The notes: generated by a model not told the origin, from the sequence alone. A stretch of DNA of 57,367 bases from Planctomycetota bacterium (GCA_027618565.1 JAQCEQ010000016.1:1-57367); one strand, 5' to 3'; shown: positions 1 through 8,388, counted from the first letter of the stretch. Numbers and translations are program-made.

Positions 1-460
1 GCGCATCTCGTGCTGGCGCTGGGATGTCATAGGGACACAGCAGCGGATCAACTTCCCAGACCTTCTTGATCAGGTTGGATCATTCTTGATCAGCTCGCGC
101 CACGATCGTGACGGAATGCGCCGCGGCTTGAGCGCACGATGCTCGATGATTTCAATCGCCGCGCTTGCGAGCGCACCACACCCCTGCTGCGCTGCTGCCG
201 CGGACTCGCACGCGGCCTCCTCCGCACGCTTCCTGCGCTGGCCGCGCATCTTGTTGGAATACCAGCCGTAGTAACGCACCATCTGAAAGCGCTTATCCGA
301 AATGTGCTGCGTGATCGCCGCGATGAAATCGCATGCCGTGAATACCTGAAAGTTGCGCTTGATCTTCGCGTTCATTCCCGAGCGATAGAGAATCGAATCA
401 CCCGAACGATTCACCTGCATCTTCGCCACGGAGAACGGATTGCGAACAATGTATTGCTAG
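1..460 (-). pseudogene. IS91/IS801-type transposase remnant, C-terminal part
   Basis: Reading leftward from about 460, the translation has the late catalytic-region features of IS91-like (Transposase_32) proteins: an RNPFS segment, then MQVN..G.SILYRS, then TQHISDKRFQMVRYYGWYS, then a basic RGQRRKR stretch. The N-terminal zinc-binding and HUH parts are absent. The frame is lost near 70-100, where CTGATCAAGAA occurs twice, 20 bp apart; skipping one copy restores the expected ELIKKVWEVDPLLCP. A second frame change near 10-25 would restore an HEMR motif, as in intact relatives. The element also runs off the window edge. It is therefore a decayed fragment, not an active transposon. An open frame of 119 codons from the ATG at 429 survives but is not expected to be functional. 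Confidence 0.8.
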
Positions 461-1275
461 ATAGAGCCATCGCTTGGATACCCCAAAGCAATAGCAATAG
501 AAGCACAGGCACGCCATACCTTAGACGCCTCGTCCTCGCTGAGATATTTACGAAAGCTTCCGATATTATTGAAAAGCGGCTGATTGATCTGCATGTTTCT
601 ATAGGAAGTATGCGGAATCTTTGTGCCGTATTCTGATTCATCAAGGGGTAATTGCCCACTTGTAATTTCAGTAGTCTCGGGTTCTGAATGACCTGACTTC
701 AGTTCCTCGGTTGTGGGTTCATTTTTGACATACCATTCGACAGGCTCATCGTGAAAATTAAGTTGCTCAGTTTCAAAACTGAAGCCTAAGAAATCCATGA
801 CTCGAGTCATTGTCAGCTCGGGTTGAGTCACTAGATCTTCATACAAAATCGAGATGCATTGAGGATGCTTTGCCCAGCGCAACACGCGTCTGTTATCAGA
901 TTTCCATCGTCTAATTGATTTGCCGATATTCCCGTAGCGCCGTTTCAGCGAGGCCACAGTATCCTTGGGGTTTCTTGAGATCAAAACGATCTTTGTTGAT
1001 GGCGCGCAATCTAAAATAAAGCGTAAATTGCGAACATGCTTTGGCGTTTTTTCAACCCAAAAGCGTAAGCCTTCCGAGGCTGTTTTTTCCTCAAACTTTA
1101 AGACATTGTTCCGGTATTTTGTGTAGTTTTCTTTTCTGGCGATACCAGTCTCAACTGGAAGACCGTATATCTGCGGATGAGCTGCAATGATCCGCGTTAA
1201 AATAGATGTTCCTGAATGGCCACACCCGCAGACATGAATACCACCGTTAAATTTTTTTCGCCAGAGTCTCCACAT
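457..1275 (-). CDS. Sulfotransferase family protein
   Basis: This 272-aa protein looks like a PAPS-dependent sulfotransferase. The 5'-phosphosulfate loop is near residues 17-24 (CGHSGTSI), and the 3'-phosphate signature is near residues 95-110 (LISRNPKDTVASLKRR). WVEKTPKH is also typical of the family. Such enzymes transfer sulfate to sugars or other acceptors; the acceptor here is unknown. The coding sequence is clearly richer in A and T than the rest of the window and sits beside a transposase remnant, which suggests horizontal transfer. Its TAG stop is followed in the same frame by the transposase remnant, so the natural C-terminus may be slightly altered, although it already reaches the usual final helix. 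Confidence 0.8.
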   Translation of the reverse strand: MWRLWRKKFNGGIHVCGCGHSGTSILTRIIAAHPQIYGLPVETGIARKENYTKYRNNVLKFEEKTASEGLRFWVEKTPKHVRNLRFILDCAPSTKIVLISRNPKDTVASLKRRYGNIGKSIRRWKSDNRRVLRWAKHPQCISILYEDLVTQPELTMTRVMDFLGFSFETEQLNFHDEPVEWYVKNEPTTEELKSGHSEPETTEITSGQLPLDESEYGTKIPHTSYRNMQINQPLFNNIGSFRKYLSEDEASKVWRACASIAIALGYPSDGSI

Positions 1276-1412
1276 AATCTTGTACTAAAAAAGAATTATA
1301 GAATTACTCTCGTCTTCCCAGAGGGTTTTAATACAAGAAGTGGGCATAAAATAAATTTTCTTAGCTGTTTTGCTGCATCAGCAAGCTGTCTCTTAAGTGA
1401 GATTTATTGCAC

Positions 1413-1670
1413 ATTGATAGAAATTCGCTTTCCCAGCGTCGCGGGCGCGCGCCCGACACGTCCACTGTGAAGCGGTGATTCCATACGTTTAGTGTAACTC
1501 CGCAGTGGTAACCCCTCAGTGCCGAAATGCAAATATCGGGCGACCATGCGGCCGAGCGTAAAAACGAAAGATGGTCACTCGGCGAAATGCGGCGGACTTT
1601 CTTGTGCAATTGCTGAAGCTGTGTGCCTGGATGCTCGCCTGCGACACTGGAAAAGCGAATTCCTATCAAT
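1413..1670. repeat. Imperfect inverted-repeat pair, MITE-like element
   Basis: The arms 1413-1447 and 1636-1670 are reverse complements of each other, starting ATTGATAG then AATTCGCTTT, with about 29 of 36 positions matching. They enclose about 190 bp with no convincing gene. The arrangement resembles a small non-autonomous mobile element, or the remains of one, at the boundary between the AT-rich edge and the GC-rich chromosome. No target-site duplication is obvious. The 413-bp stretch 1276-1688 holds only this element and an AT-rich spacer (1276-1412). Confidence 0.55.
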
Positions 1671-1688
1671 CTCCAGTACCCTCCCCCC

Positions 1689-2894
1689 ATGCCCCGCCGA
1701 GTCTGCGTCGTTGCCGCGCTTCGCACGCCTGTCGGCCGCCACGGCGGCTCGCTGTCCACCATTCGACCCGATGACCTCGCCGCGCACGTGATTCGCGCGG
1801 TGGTGGACCGCACCGGGATCGACCCTGCGATCATCGACGATGTTTACCTTGGCGCCACCAACCAGGCGGGCGAAGACAATCGCAATGTCGCGCGCATGGC
1901 GTCGCTCATCGCGGGGTTGCCGGTCACGGTTCCTGGCGCGACGGTCAATCGACTCTGCGCCTCGGGGCTGGAGGCGATCCACATCGCCGCCCGCATGATT
2001 GAGTCGGGGCAAGGCGATGTCATGATCGCCGGCGGCGTGGAGTCCATGAGCCGTGCGCCGTATGTGCTGAGCAAGTCCGAGCAGGCATTTGGTCGAGGAC
2101 AGGAATTGGTGGACTCGACGATCGGGTGGAGGTTTGTGAATCCTCGCCTCGCGGCTGCGTACCCGCCCATTTCGCTAGGCGAGACCGCGGAGTGTGTGGC
2201 GCGCCAGCACGGCGTGTCGCGCGCGGACCAAGATGCCTTCGCGCTCTCCAGCCAGCAGAAGTGGGCGGCGGCTCAGGCGGCGGGCAAGTTTGACGCGGAG
2301 ATCGTGCCGGTGGAGATCCCGCAGGGCAAGAAGCCGCCGATTCGTTTCACGACCGACGAGCACCCGCGCCCCGACACGACGATTGAGAAGTTGGCGGCGC
2401 TGAAGCCGTGCTTCTCGAAGGAGGCGGACGCCACCGTCACCGCGGGCAACTCGTCCGGCATCAACGACGGTGCCGCCGCGCTGCTGCTCATGGAAGTTGG
2501 GCGCGCCGCGGCGCTTGGCCTGAAGCCCCTTGCGTTCATCGGCGCGGGCGCGTCGGCGGGAGTGGATCCTTCGGTCATGGGCATCGGCCCGGTGCCGGCG
2601 ATCCAGAAACTGGCGGCTCGGGCAGGCGTGGACCTGAAGTCCGTCGACCTCTTTGAGATCAACGAAGCCTTTGCCGCGCAGTCGGTGGCGTGCGTGCGCG
2701 CGTTGGGACTGGACGCCGCGCGAGTGAACGTCAACGGCGGCGCGATCGCGATCGGCCACCCGCTCGGCTGCAGCGGCGCACGAATCACCTGCACGCTCAT
2801 CCACGAAATGGTGCGACGCGACGCCAAGCGCGGGATGGCGTCGCTGTGCATCGGGGTAGGCCAGGGGCTGGCACTCTTGGTCGAGCGGGACTGA
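1689..2894 (+). CDS. Thiolase (acetyl-CoA acyltransferase, PcaF-like)
   Basis: This 401-aa thiolase cleaves a 3-ketoacyl-CoA with CoA to acetyl-CoA and a shortened acyl-CoA, or runs the reverse condensation. The nucleophile is Cys90 in NRLCASG. His357 (GHPLGCSG) and Cys387 (CIGVGQG) complete the active site. The early segment [16 protein letters not shown] resembles 3-oxoadipyl-CoA thiolases. The ATG at 1689 is preferred because the open frame upstream runs through the inverted repeat and gives a non-family extension of 22 residues. The gene converges on the aminotransferase of the adjacent catabolic operon (70-bp gap) and probably performs the last step for it. Substrate chain length cannot be read from the sequence. 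Confidence 0.9.
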   Translation: MPRRVCVVAALRTPVGRHGGSLSTIRPDDLAAHVIRAVVDRTGIDPAIIDDVYLGATNQAGEDNRNVARMASLIAGLPVTVPGATVNRLCASGLEAIHIAARMIESGQGDVMIAGGVESMSRAPYVLSKSEQAFGRGQELVDSTIGWRFVNPRLAAAYPPISLGETAECVARQHGVSRADQDAFALSSQQKWAAAQAAGKFDAEIVPVEIPQGKKPPIRFTTDEHPRPDTTIEKLAALKPCFSKEADATVTAGNSSGINDGAAALLLMEVGRAAALGLKPLAFIGAGASAGVDPSVMGIGPVPAIQKLAARAGVDLKSVDLFEINEAFAAQSVACVRALGLDAARVNVNGGAIAIGHPLGCSGARITCTLIHEMVRRDAKRGMASLCIGVGQGLALLVERD

Positions 2895-2964
2895 GGGTCT
2901 TGGTCCCACCGATAACCGAGGGCAGACATTGGGAGCGCCACCGCGATGACCTCCCCGCGCGGAC

Positions 2965-4326
2965 TCACCCCGCCGCGACGATTCGCTTGAACCCGGCTTC
3001 CATCGCGGCGACCAAGGAGTCGACTTCCGCCTCGGCCATGGCCGTGGACAGCATTGCCGTCCCGACCAAGAGGAACCCTTCGTCAAACAGGTGGTCGAGC
3101 AGCACCTTGAGCTGGCGCGTCTCTTCGGGGCTTGCGTACGCGTCCCGGTAGTTCTGTGGCACGCGCGACTTCATGTGCACTCGGAACATGGAGCCTCCGC
3201 CAGCGACGCACGCGCACATGCCCGTTCGGCGGGCTGCCTCGCGAATCCCCGCTCGCGCGCGCTCGCCGAGCGCATTGACTCGTGCCACGGCTGCCGCATC
3301 GAAGTGCTCCATCGCCACGCGGCCTGCGGTCATCGTCATCGGATTTGCCGAGAATGTCCCCGACAGCGGGTAGAGCAACTTCGCCGCACCGGGATTCATG
3401 ACTTCCATGACCGCGGCACGGCCGGCCACCGCACCAACGGGGAAGCCGCCGCCGATCGCCTTCCCCATCGCCGTCAGGTCGGCATTCACCTCGTACCTCG
3501 CCTGGAGGCCGCCAACCTCGGTCCGGAAGGTCATGACCTCGTCGGCCACGAAGAGCGCGCCATTGGCCTGCGCCCATTCGGCAATCGCATGCACGAATGC
3601 CTTGTCCGCCGGCTCCAATCCGACTCGGTGTGGCATGAGGTCCAGCAACACGCACGCCAACTGGCTCCGGTGCTCGTTCAGCAGAGCGATGGACCGTTCG
3701 ATGTCGTTGAATGGGATCACTACGACATCATCAAGCGAAGAGCGCGGCGCGCCATGCACCAGCGGCACGTTGGCCGGATGGTCGATGCTGCCCCAGTTCT
3801 GCGGAGTCGATTCCTGGCTGGTTTCGACATAGTCGTAACTGCCGTGATACGCCCCTTCCGCCTTGGCGATCATGGGACGGCCCGTGAAGGCTCGCGCAGC
3901 CTTGACCGCCGCCATCACAGCTTCGGAGCCGGAGTTGACGAATCGGATCCGGTCAAATCCGGCGCTGCGCGAGCACATGTGCTCCGCGTGCAGCACCTCC
4001 GCCTCGGTCGCCATCATGAACGCCGTGCCGCGCGCAAGCTGTGCGGCCGCCGCTTCCACGATGGGCGGGAAAGCGTGCCCGTGAATGAGCGACGCCATGT
4101 TGTTGGAGAAATCGATGCGCGTCACGCCGTCGACGTCAGTCACTCGGCACCCACGCCCAAACGAGACATACGGCGGGTACGGCGACCGCAGCACGGTGTT
4201 GCGGCTCACGCCGCCTGGCATCACCTTCTTCGCGCGCTCGAACAGCTCGAGACTCCGGCTGGACTTCGGCTGAGAGGCGATTCCCTGCGTTGTTGCCGCC
4301 TCTGCGGGTCCTGGCTTGGTGCTCAT
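2965..4326 (-). CDS. Class III PLP aminotransferase, GSAM-like / beta-transaminase-like
   Basis: This 453-aa protein is a fold-type I, class III PLP enzyme of the glutamate-1-semialdehyde aminomutase branch. It has SGSEA near residues 132-136, the cofactor Asp262 in ADEVMTFR and the Schiff-base Lys289 in AMGKAIGGG. The beta-phenylalanine aminotransferases belong to this branch, and PGGVSR near residues 38-42 places an Arg about where those enzymes are recalled to bind the beta-amino acid carboxylate. A heme-pathway role is less likely because the neighbours are a KamA aminomutase and CoA-transferase. The ATG at 4326 follows an AAGGA ribosome site; a TTG five codons upstream is the alternative. 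It is last in the kamA-CoA-transferase operon. Confidence 0.85.
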   Translation of the reverse strand: MSTKPGPAEAATTQGIASQPKSSRSLELFERAKKVMPGGVSRNTVLRSPYPPYVSFGRGCRVTDVDGVTRIDFSNNMASLIHGHAFPPIVEAAAAQLARGTAFMMATEAEVLHAEHMCSRSAGFDRIRFVNSGSEAVMAAVKAARAFTGRPMIAKAEGAYHGSYDYVETSQESTPQNWGSIDHPANVPLVHGAPRSSLDDVVVIPFNDIERSIALLNEHRSQLACVLLDLMPHRVGLEPADKAFVHAIAEWAQANGALFVADEVMTFRTEVGGLQARYEVNADLTAMGKAIGGGFPVGAVAGRAAVMEVMNPGAAKLLYPLSGTFSANPMTMTAGRVAMEHFDAAAVARVNALGERARAGIREAARRTGMCACVAGGGSMFRVHMKSRVPQNYRDAYASPEETRQLKVLLDHLFDEGFLLVGTAMLSTAMAEAEVDSLVAAMEAGFKRIVAAG

Positions 4327-4337
4327 GTCAGTGTCCT

Positions 4338-5027
4338 TCAATGCCCACTCGGGCGCGACTCAGATCGCAGGATCGGCGCGCCGGTCCGCTCCTGCACGAA
4401 TTCGAACGAGACACCGGGCGCCAACTCGACCAATTCGAAGCCGCGCGCCGTGATGTCGATCACCGCAAGATCAGAATAGATGCGATTCACCACACCTCGC
4501 CCCGTGAGCGGATAGGTGCACTGTGTGACGAGCTTGGGCTCACCGTCCTTGGTGGTGTGCGTGGTCATCACATAGACATTCTTGACGCCCGCCACCAGGT
4601 CCATCGCGCCACCCACCGCGGGAATCGCATCGTCCGCGCCGGTGGACCAGTTTGCCAGGTCGCCGTTCGCGGCCACCTGCAGCGCACCCAGCACGCTCAG
4701 GTCCAGGTGCCCACCGCGGATCATCGCAAAACTGGTCGCCTGGTCAAAGAACGCCGCACCTGGCATCATCGTGACCTGCCGCTTCCCGGCGTTGATGAGT
4801 TCCGGGTCACCCTGCCCCGCGGCGGGCGACGGCCCCATGCCGAGCAATCCATTCTCCGTGTGATAGACCAGCGTCCGGCCCTCGGGGACACACTTGGCCA
4901 CCAGCTCCGGAATGCCAATGCCAAGGTTGACATACGAACCGTTGGGGATGTCCTGCGCGAGGCGGCGAGCGATGTCCTCGCGGGTCCAGCCGATCGCCGC
5001 GCGGGTGCCAGTCGCTGCACTGTTCAT
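4338..5027 (-). CDS. 3-oxoacid (3-oxoadipate-type) CoA-transferase subunit B
   Basis: This 229-aa beta subunit belongs to the family I CoA-transferases. It carries the catalytic glutamate in HTENGLLGMGP (Glu58), LGIGIPELVA near the N-terminus and the SFAMIRGGHLDLSVLGALQV segment. The stretch from GDLANWSTGADDAIPAVGG onward is very like PcaJ (succinyl-CoA:3-oxoadipate CoA-transferase). With subunit A it would activate a beta-keto acid to its CoA ester. Its ATG overlaps the TGA of subunit A by 4 bp, so the two are translationally coupled. The specific keto acid is not determinable from the sequence. Confidence 0.9.
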   Translation of the reverse strand: MNSAATGTRAAIGWTREDIARRLAQDIPNGSYVNLGIGIPELVAKCVPEGRTLVYHTENGLLGMGPSPAAGQGDPELINAGKRQVTMMPGAAFFDQATSFAMIRGGHLDLSVLGALQVAANGDLANWSTGADDAIPAVGGAMDLVAGVKNVYVMTTHTTKDGEPKLVTQCTYPLTGRGVVNRIYSDLAVIDITARGFELVELAPGVSFEFVQERTGAPILRSESRPSGH

Positions 5028-5734
5028 GGGTAACTCGCCCCCGCTTCATTGAGCGCCGACTCCAGCTGCGGCTGGCCGACATGGACCACGCGATCGACAA
5101 AGATGCCCTGCGTGACGATTGCTTCGGCGTCCAGCGTGCCGGCATCAACGACCGCTGCCGCCTGCACAATCGTCACCTCGGCGGCCGTCGCCATCATCGG
5201 CGCGAAGTTGCGCGCGGTGCGGTGGAACATCACATTGCCGTGCGTGTCGGCAACTCGACCCTTGATGAGCGTGAAGTCAGCGCGGAGGCCATGCTCAAGC
5301 ACATGCTCCCGTCCGTTGAACACGCGCACTTCCTTGCCTTCAGCAAGCGGCGTGCCGACACCAGTCGGCGTGTAGAACGCCGCCACGCCCGCGCCACCGG
5401 CACGAATGCGCTCGGCCAGCGTGCCCTGCGGCACCAGCTCCAGCTGAACCTTGCCCGCGCGATAGAGGTCCGGGAAGACCGTCGACCCCGCCGTCTTGGG
5501 GAACGAACAGATGACCTTGGCGACCCGCTCGGCGCGCAAGAGCGCTGCGAGCCCGACCAAGCCCGTGCCCGTGTTGTTGCTGACCACAGTCAGTCCCTTC
5601 GCGCCCTGGTCGATCAGCGCATGGATCAACTCGATTGGAGATCCTGCCTCGCCGAAGCCACCGATCATCACGGTGGCGCCGTCGAAGATGTCCGTCACTG
5701 CTTCCGCGGGACTGGCGACGCGCTTGTCGATCAT
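5024..5734 (-). CDS. 3-oxoacid CoA-transferase subunit A
   Basis: This 236-aa alpha subunit of a family I CoA-transferase begins with the usual SPAEAV.DI.DG.TVMIGGFGEAGSP region. It has the VVSNNTGTG segment, PTGVGTPLAEGKEVRVFNG near the middle and GNVMFHRTARNFAP, all in the family order and at normal length. It forms the heteromer with the gene product at 4338-5027. Its start overlaps the stop of the radical SAM gene upstream by 4 bp and its stop overlaps the start of subunit B by 4 bp. This indicates one transcript and stoichiometric translation. Confidence 0.9.
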   Translation of the reverse strand: MIDKRVASPAEAVTDIFDGATVMIGGFGEAGSPIELIHALIDQGAKGLTVVSNNTGTGLVGLAALLRAERVAKVICSFPKTAGSTVFPDLYRAGKVQLELVPQGTLAERIRAGGAGVAAFYTPTGVGTPLAEGKEVRVFNGREHVLEHGLRADFTLIKGRVADTHGNVMFHRTARNFAPMMATAAEVTIVQAAAVVDAGTLDAEAIVTQGIFVDRVVHVGQPQLESALNEAGASYP

Positions 5735-7191
5735 CGGCAGGCGGTCGCAGGGATGGCGGCGTGCGTCTCACGAGCGGACTTGACGCGCGCGTACGAATAG
5801 AGGCCCGCCTCGTCAAAGAGGACCCGGTCGTCGTAGCCGTCAAACCACAGTGCCTCGGGATTCCGGCCCACAATGCAGACCTTGCCCTTGTCGCCCGCCT
5901 TGTACGCATTGCGGAGGATCTTGAAGAACACCACGCCGTTCTCGCTGCCCTTGAGGCCAGGGATCGCCTCGTTGGTCACCGCGTTGACTTCCGTCTTGCC
6001 CTTGTAGTGCGTGATCGAGAGCCGCGCGTGAGCCTCCACTCCGGAGAGCCCCTTCTGGGACTCGTTGAGCACCTGCCAAGCGCGCTCGATCGGCACATTG
6101 AAGGCGCGGTAGGCGATGATGTCGCGGCCGCAGAAGAAGTAATGGTTTTCGCCGCCGGCGCGCTTGAACTCGCGCTGCAGGACGCGGAGCGCGTCTGGGT
6201 CGTCGTTGATCCCCTTGATGATGGGCGCCTGGTTCTCCACCGTGATCCAGCCTCGGTCGCAGATGCCGCGCATCGCCGCGCCGGTCGCGGGAATCCAGAG
6301 GGGTGCACCGGAAGTGCCGGTGAGATAGTGCCCGTCCGCGCCGCGCACAAGGAACTCGTCGGGGTGCTCGAAGTGCACCATCATGTGGAGGCCGACCTCA
6401 GGGTACGACTCATGGAAGGCGTCCAGCATGGACAGGAACGCCGCGTCAAATCGCTGCGGGTAGAAAGCCATCTCCTTGGTGCCGATGCGGATCGACTCCA
6501 CGCCCGACTCGGCGAGCGCACCCAGCCACGCCGCGATCTTGGAGTTGTTGAGGACCATTGGGTCGCCGCCGGAAAGCAGGATCTCCCGCAACTTCTCGCG
6601 GCCGCAGGTCGGGTGAAGGCCGCCATTTGCCTTGACTTCCGAGTTGAATCGCTTGATGTAGGCGGTGACATCGGGAATCGTGGCCATCCCCTTCTTGGCC
6701 ACGGTGCCATCTTGCCGCTTGATCTCCTTGCGAGCGATCAATTCCTCGCGGTAGCAAAACCGGCAGTGTGCGGAGCAGGTGGAGACCACATACATGAGCC
6801 CCATCTCGTACTTGTGGAGGAGCCCTTCGACGGGGCTGTAGTCCATCTGGTTGCCGGGATCTTCCGAGCCCTGGAGGTCCATTGTCTCGTCGGCACTGGC
6901 CTTGACCAGGCGCTGCAGCGGCGGGCTGTTGCGAGCCAAGTCGAAGAAATGCCGTGTGAGCTTGACCGGCATGCGCTTCTCAACGTCACGCTCAGTCGCC
7001 TTGAGCACGCGCAGCTGGACGATTTCGTCGGAGCTGTAAAACGAGCGCATGTCCTCCGGCGCCTTCTCGTCGAAGAAGGGGTTCAACCCATTGATGATCT
7101 CGCGTTCGTGGCGAGTGTCCTCGACCTTCGCCAGGAAGGCCTGCTCGCGCGCGGTGGGGGCGTATTCGTAGGGGTCGGATGGCGTTGACAT
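5731..7191 (-). CDS. kamA: KamA-family radical SAM amino acid 2,3-aminomutase
   Basis: This 486-aa protein has the radical SAM cluster ligands Cys139, Cys143 and Cys146 (CSAHCRFC). It also has KamA landmarks: EILLSGGDP, NQAPIIKGIND and a C-terminal HYKGKTEV that aligns with the PLP-lysine region of lysine 2,3-aminomutase (putative Lys399). The reaction would move an alpha-amino group to the beta carbon using SAM, a 4Fe-4S cluster and PLP. One of two aspartates recalled to bind the lysine side-chain amine in KamA appears to be Ser392 here, so lysine is not a safe substrate call. It is about 70 residues longer than clostridial KamA. It is first in the operon, and 225 bp of upstream DNA can hold the promoter. 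Confidence 0.8.
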   Translation of the reverse strand: MSTPSDPYEYAPTAREQAFLAKVEDTRHEREIINGLNPFFDEKAPEDMRSFYSSDEIVQLRVLKATERDVEKRMPVKLTRHFFDLARNSPPLQRLVKASADETMDLQGSEDPGNQMDYSPVEGLLHKYEMGLMYVVSTCSAHCRFCYREELIARKEIKRQDGTVAKKGMATIPDVTAYIKRFNSEVKANGGLHPTCGREKLREILLSGGDPMVLNNSKIAAWLGALAESGVESIRIGTKEMAFYPQRFDAAFLSMLDAFHESYPEVGLHMMVHFEHPDEFLVRGADGHYLTGTSGAPLWIPATGAAMRGICDRGWITVENQAPIIKGINDDPDALRVLQREFKRAGGENHYFFCGRDIIAYRAFNVPIERAWQVLNESQKGLSGVEAHARLSITHYKGKTEVNAVTNEAIPGLKGSENGVVFFKILRNAYKAGDKGKVCIVGRNPEALWFDGYDDRVLFDEAGLYSYARVKSARETHAAIPATACR

Positions 7192-7386
7192 GGGAACTTC
7201 CAGGGTGTGCCAGCCTTATCGGCTCGGTGCGAGGGCAAACGGGACGCGGTGATTCGTATCGGCGGGGTGCGAAGTCTGAGAATATACACCCCCCAAGGGC
7301 TGGATCAATGCAACTCCGTGCACAGAAATAAGTTGTGGTGTGCATCGGCCGCCTCCGCTTCCGCCCATCGATCCGGCCCAGAAGGT

Positions 7387-7421
7387 GGTGAGATTCGATC
7401 CCTTAGGGGCCGAATCTCACC
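7387..7421. terminator. Hairpin at the end of the ABC permease gene
   Basis: GGTGAGATTCG at 7387-7397 pairs perfectly with CGAATCTCACC at 7411-7421, and a small inner CCC/GGG pairing lies in the loop. The hairpin covers the permease stop codon. No U-tract follows on the permease strand, so it may be a processing or Rho-assisted end rather than a classical intrinsic terminator. The remaining 7192-7386 holds no gene and presumably the promoter for the aminomutase operon. Confidence 0.4.
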
Positions 7422-8388
7422 CCCTTCGGGGGACCCATCGCCGCACCACCTCGTCGGCCGACACGCCGATGAGCAGCACGCCGCCGATCACGGCAAACTC
7501 CAGTTCCGACCCCAGGCCCAGCAAGATGATCGCGTTGCGCAGGACTTGGAGCACCGCCGTCCCCAGGATGATGCCGACCACGCTCACGCGCCCGCCGCGA
7601 AGGCTGCAGCCGCCAAGCACCGCGGCGGCGATGGCGTACAGCTCGTAGAAGTTTCCGAAGTCGCTTGGCTGCGCGCTCCCGATGTCGAAGATGAAGAGCA
7701 TCCCGCCCGCGCCGGCGAGGAACGCGCACGCCATGTAGGCCAGCGTGGTCAGTCGAGCCGTCGGGATTCCCGAGTGCCGCGCCGCCGACTCGTTGCTGCC
7801 GGTCGCCAGGAGCCATCGGCCCCACACCGTTCTGGAGAGGAACAGCCCGGTGAACACGGCGAGCACGATGAGAGGGACCGCCGTCGCCGGGAGCCTGAAG
7901 GACTCGATCCCAGGGATCGCGATTTTCGCCAGCGCGATGTCTCGCAAGCCAGTGAACTCGCCGCGGAATCCCTGCGACTGGTCGTCGGTCATCCATCGAG
8001 CAACGCCGCGGTAGAGAAGCAATCCGCACAGCGTCACCAAGAATGGCTGCAGGCGGAGCCGCGTCACCAAGAGACCGTGCCCCACGCCAAGGAGTGCCGT
8101 CACGGCCAGCACCGCCGGCACCGCGGCCCACGGGCTCCACCCATGCTCCACCAGGAGCCACGGCGTGGCGATCCCGGCGAGGCACACGATCGAACCGATG
8201 GAGAGGTCGATACCCCCCGTGGCGATGACCAGCCCCGCGCCAATCCCAAGGATCGAGAAGAGCGCCGTCCGCTGGATGAGGTTCATCGCGTTGTACGCCG
8301 TGAGGAAGCCGCTCCCGAAGGATGCGGCGATCACGCAGATGATCACGAGCAGCACGATCAACCCGAGGTTCTTCTTCACGCCGTTCAC
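7417..8388 (-). CDS. Sugar ABC transporter permease (RbsC family)
   Basis: This 323-aa protein consists almost entirely of hydrophobic helices and has the branched-chain/ribose permease (BPD_transp_2) pattern: GAGLVIATGGIDLSIGSIV near residue 55 and later GNNES-like GSNESAARHSGI. It would form the membrane channel of a pentose or deoxysugar importer in the inner membrane. Its ATG overlaps the stop of the ATPase gene upstream by 4 bp. No periplasmic binding protein gene is next to it, so the substrate-binding partner must be elsewhere. Neighbouring mutarotase and FKP genes suggest L-fucose or L-rhamnose as cargo, which is inference from context. Confidence 0.87.
   Translation of the reverse strand: MNGVKKNLGLIVLLVIICVIAASFGSGFLTAYNAMNLIQRTALFSILGIGAGLVIATGGIDLSIGSIVCLAGIATPWLLVEHGWSPWAAVPAVLAVTALLGVGHGLLVTRLRLQPFLVTLCGLLLYRGVARWMTDDQSQGFRGEFTGLRDIALAKIAIPGIESFRLPATAVPLIVLAVFTGLFLSRTVWGRWLLATGSNESAARHSGIPTARLTTLAYMACAFLAGAGGMLFIFDIGSAQPSDFGNFYELYAIAAAVLGGCSLRGGRVSVVGIILGTAVLQVLRNAIILLGLGSELEFAVIGGVLLIGVSADEVVRRWVPRRG

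Noticed and set aside
1361-1834. 157-codon minus-strand gene inside the inverted-repeat element
   Set aside because: Its frame mirrors the inverted repeat and runs antisense into the thiolase start; no domain is recognised, so it is not called as a gene.
3091-4479. 462-codon open frame on the plus strand
   Set aside because: It is antisense to the aminotransferase, whose PLP motifs are intact.
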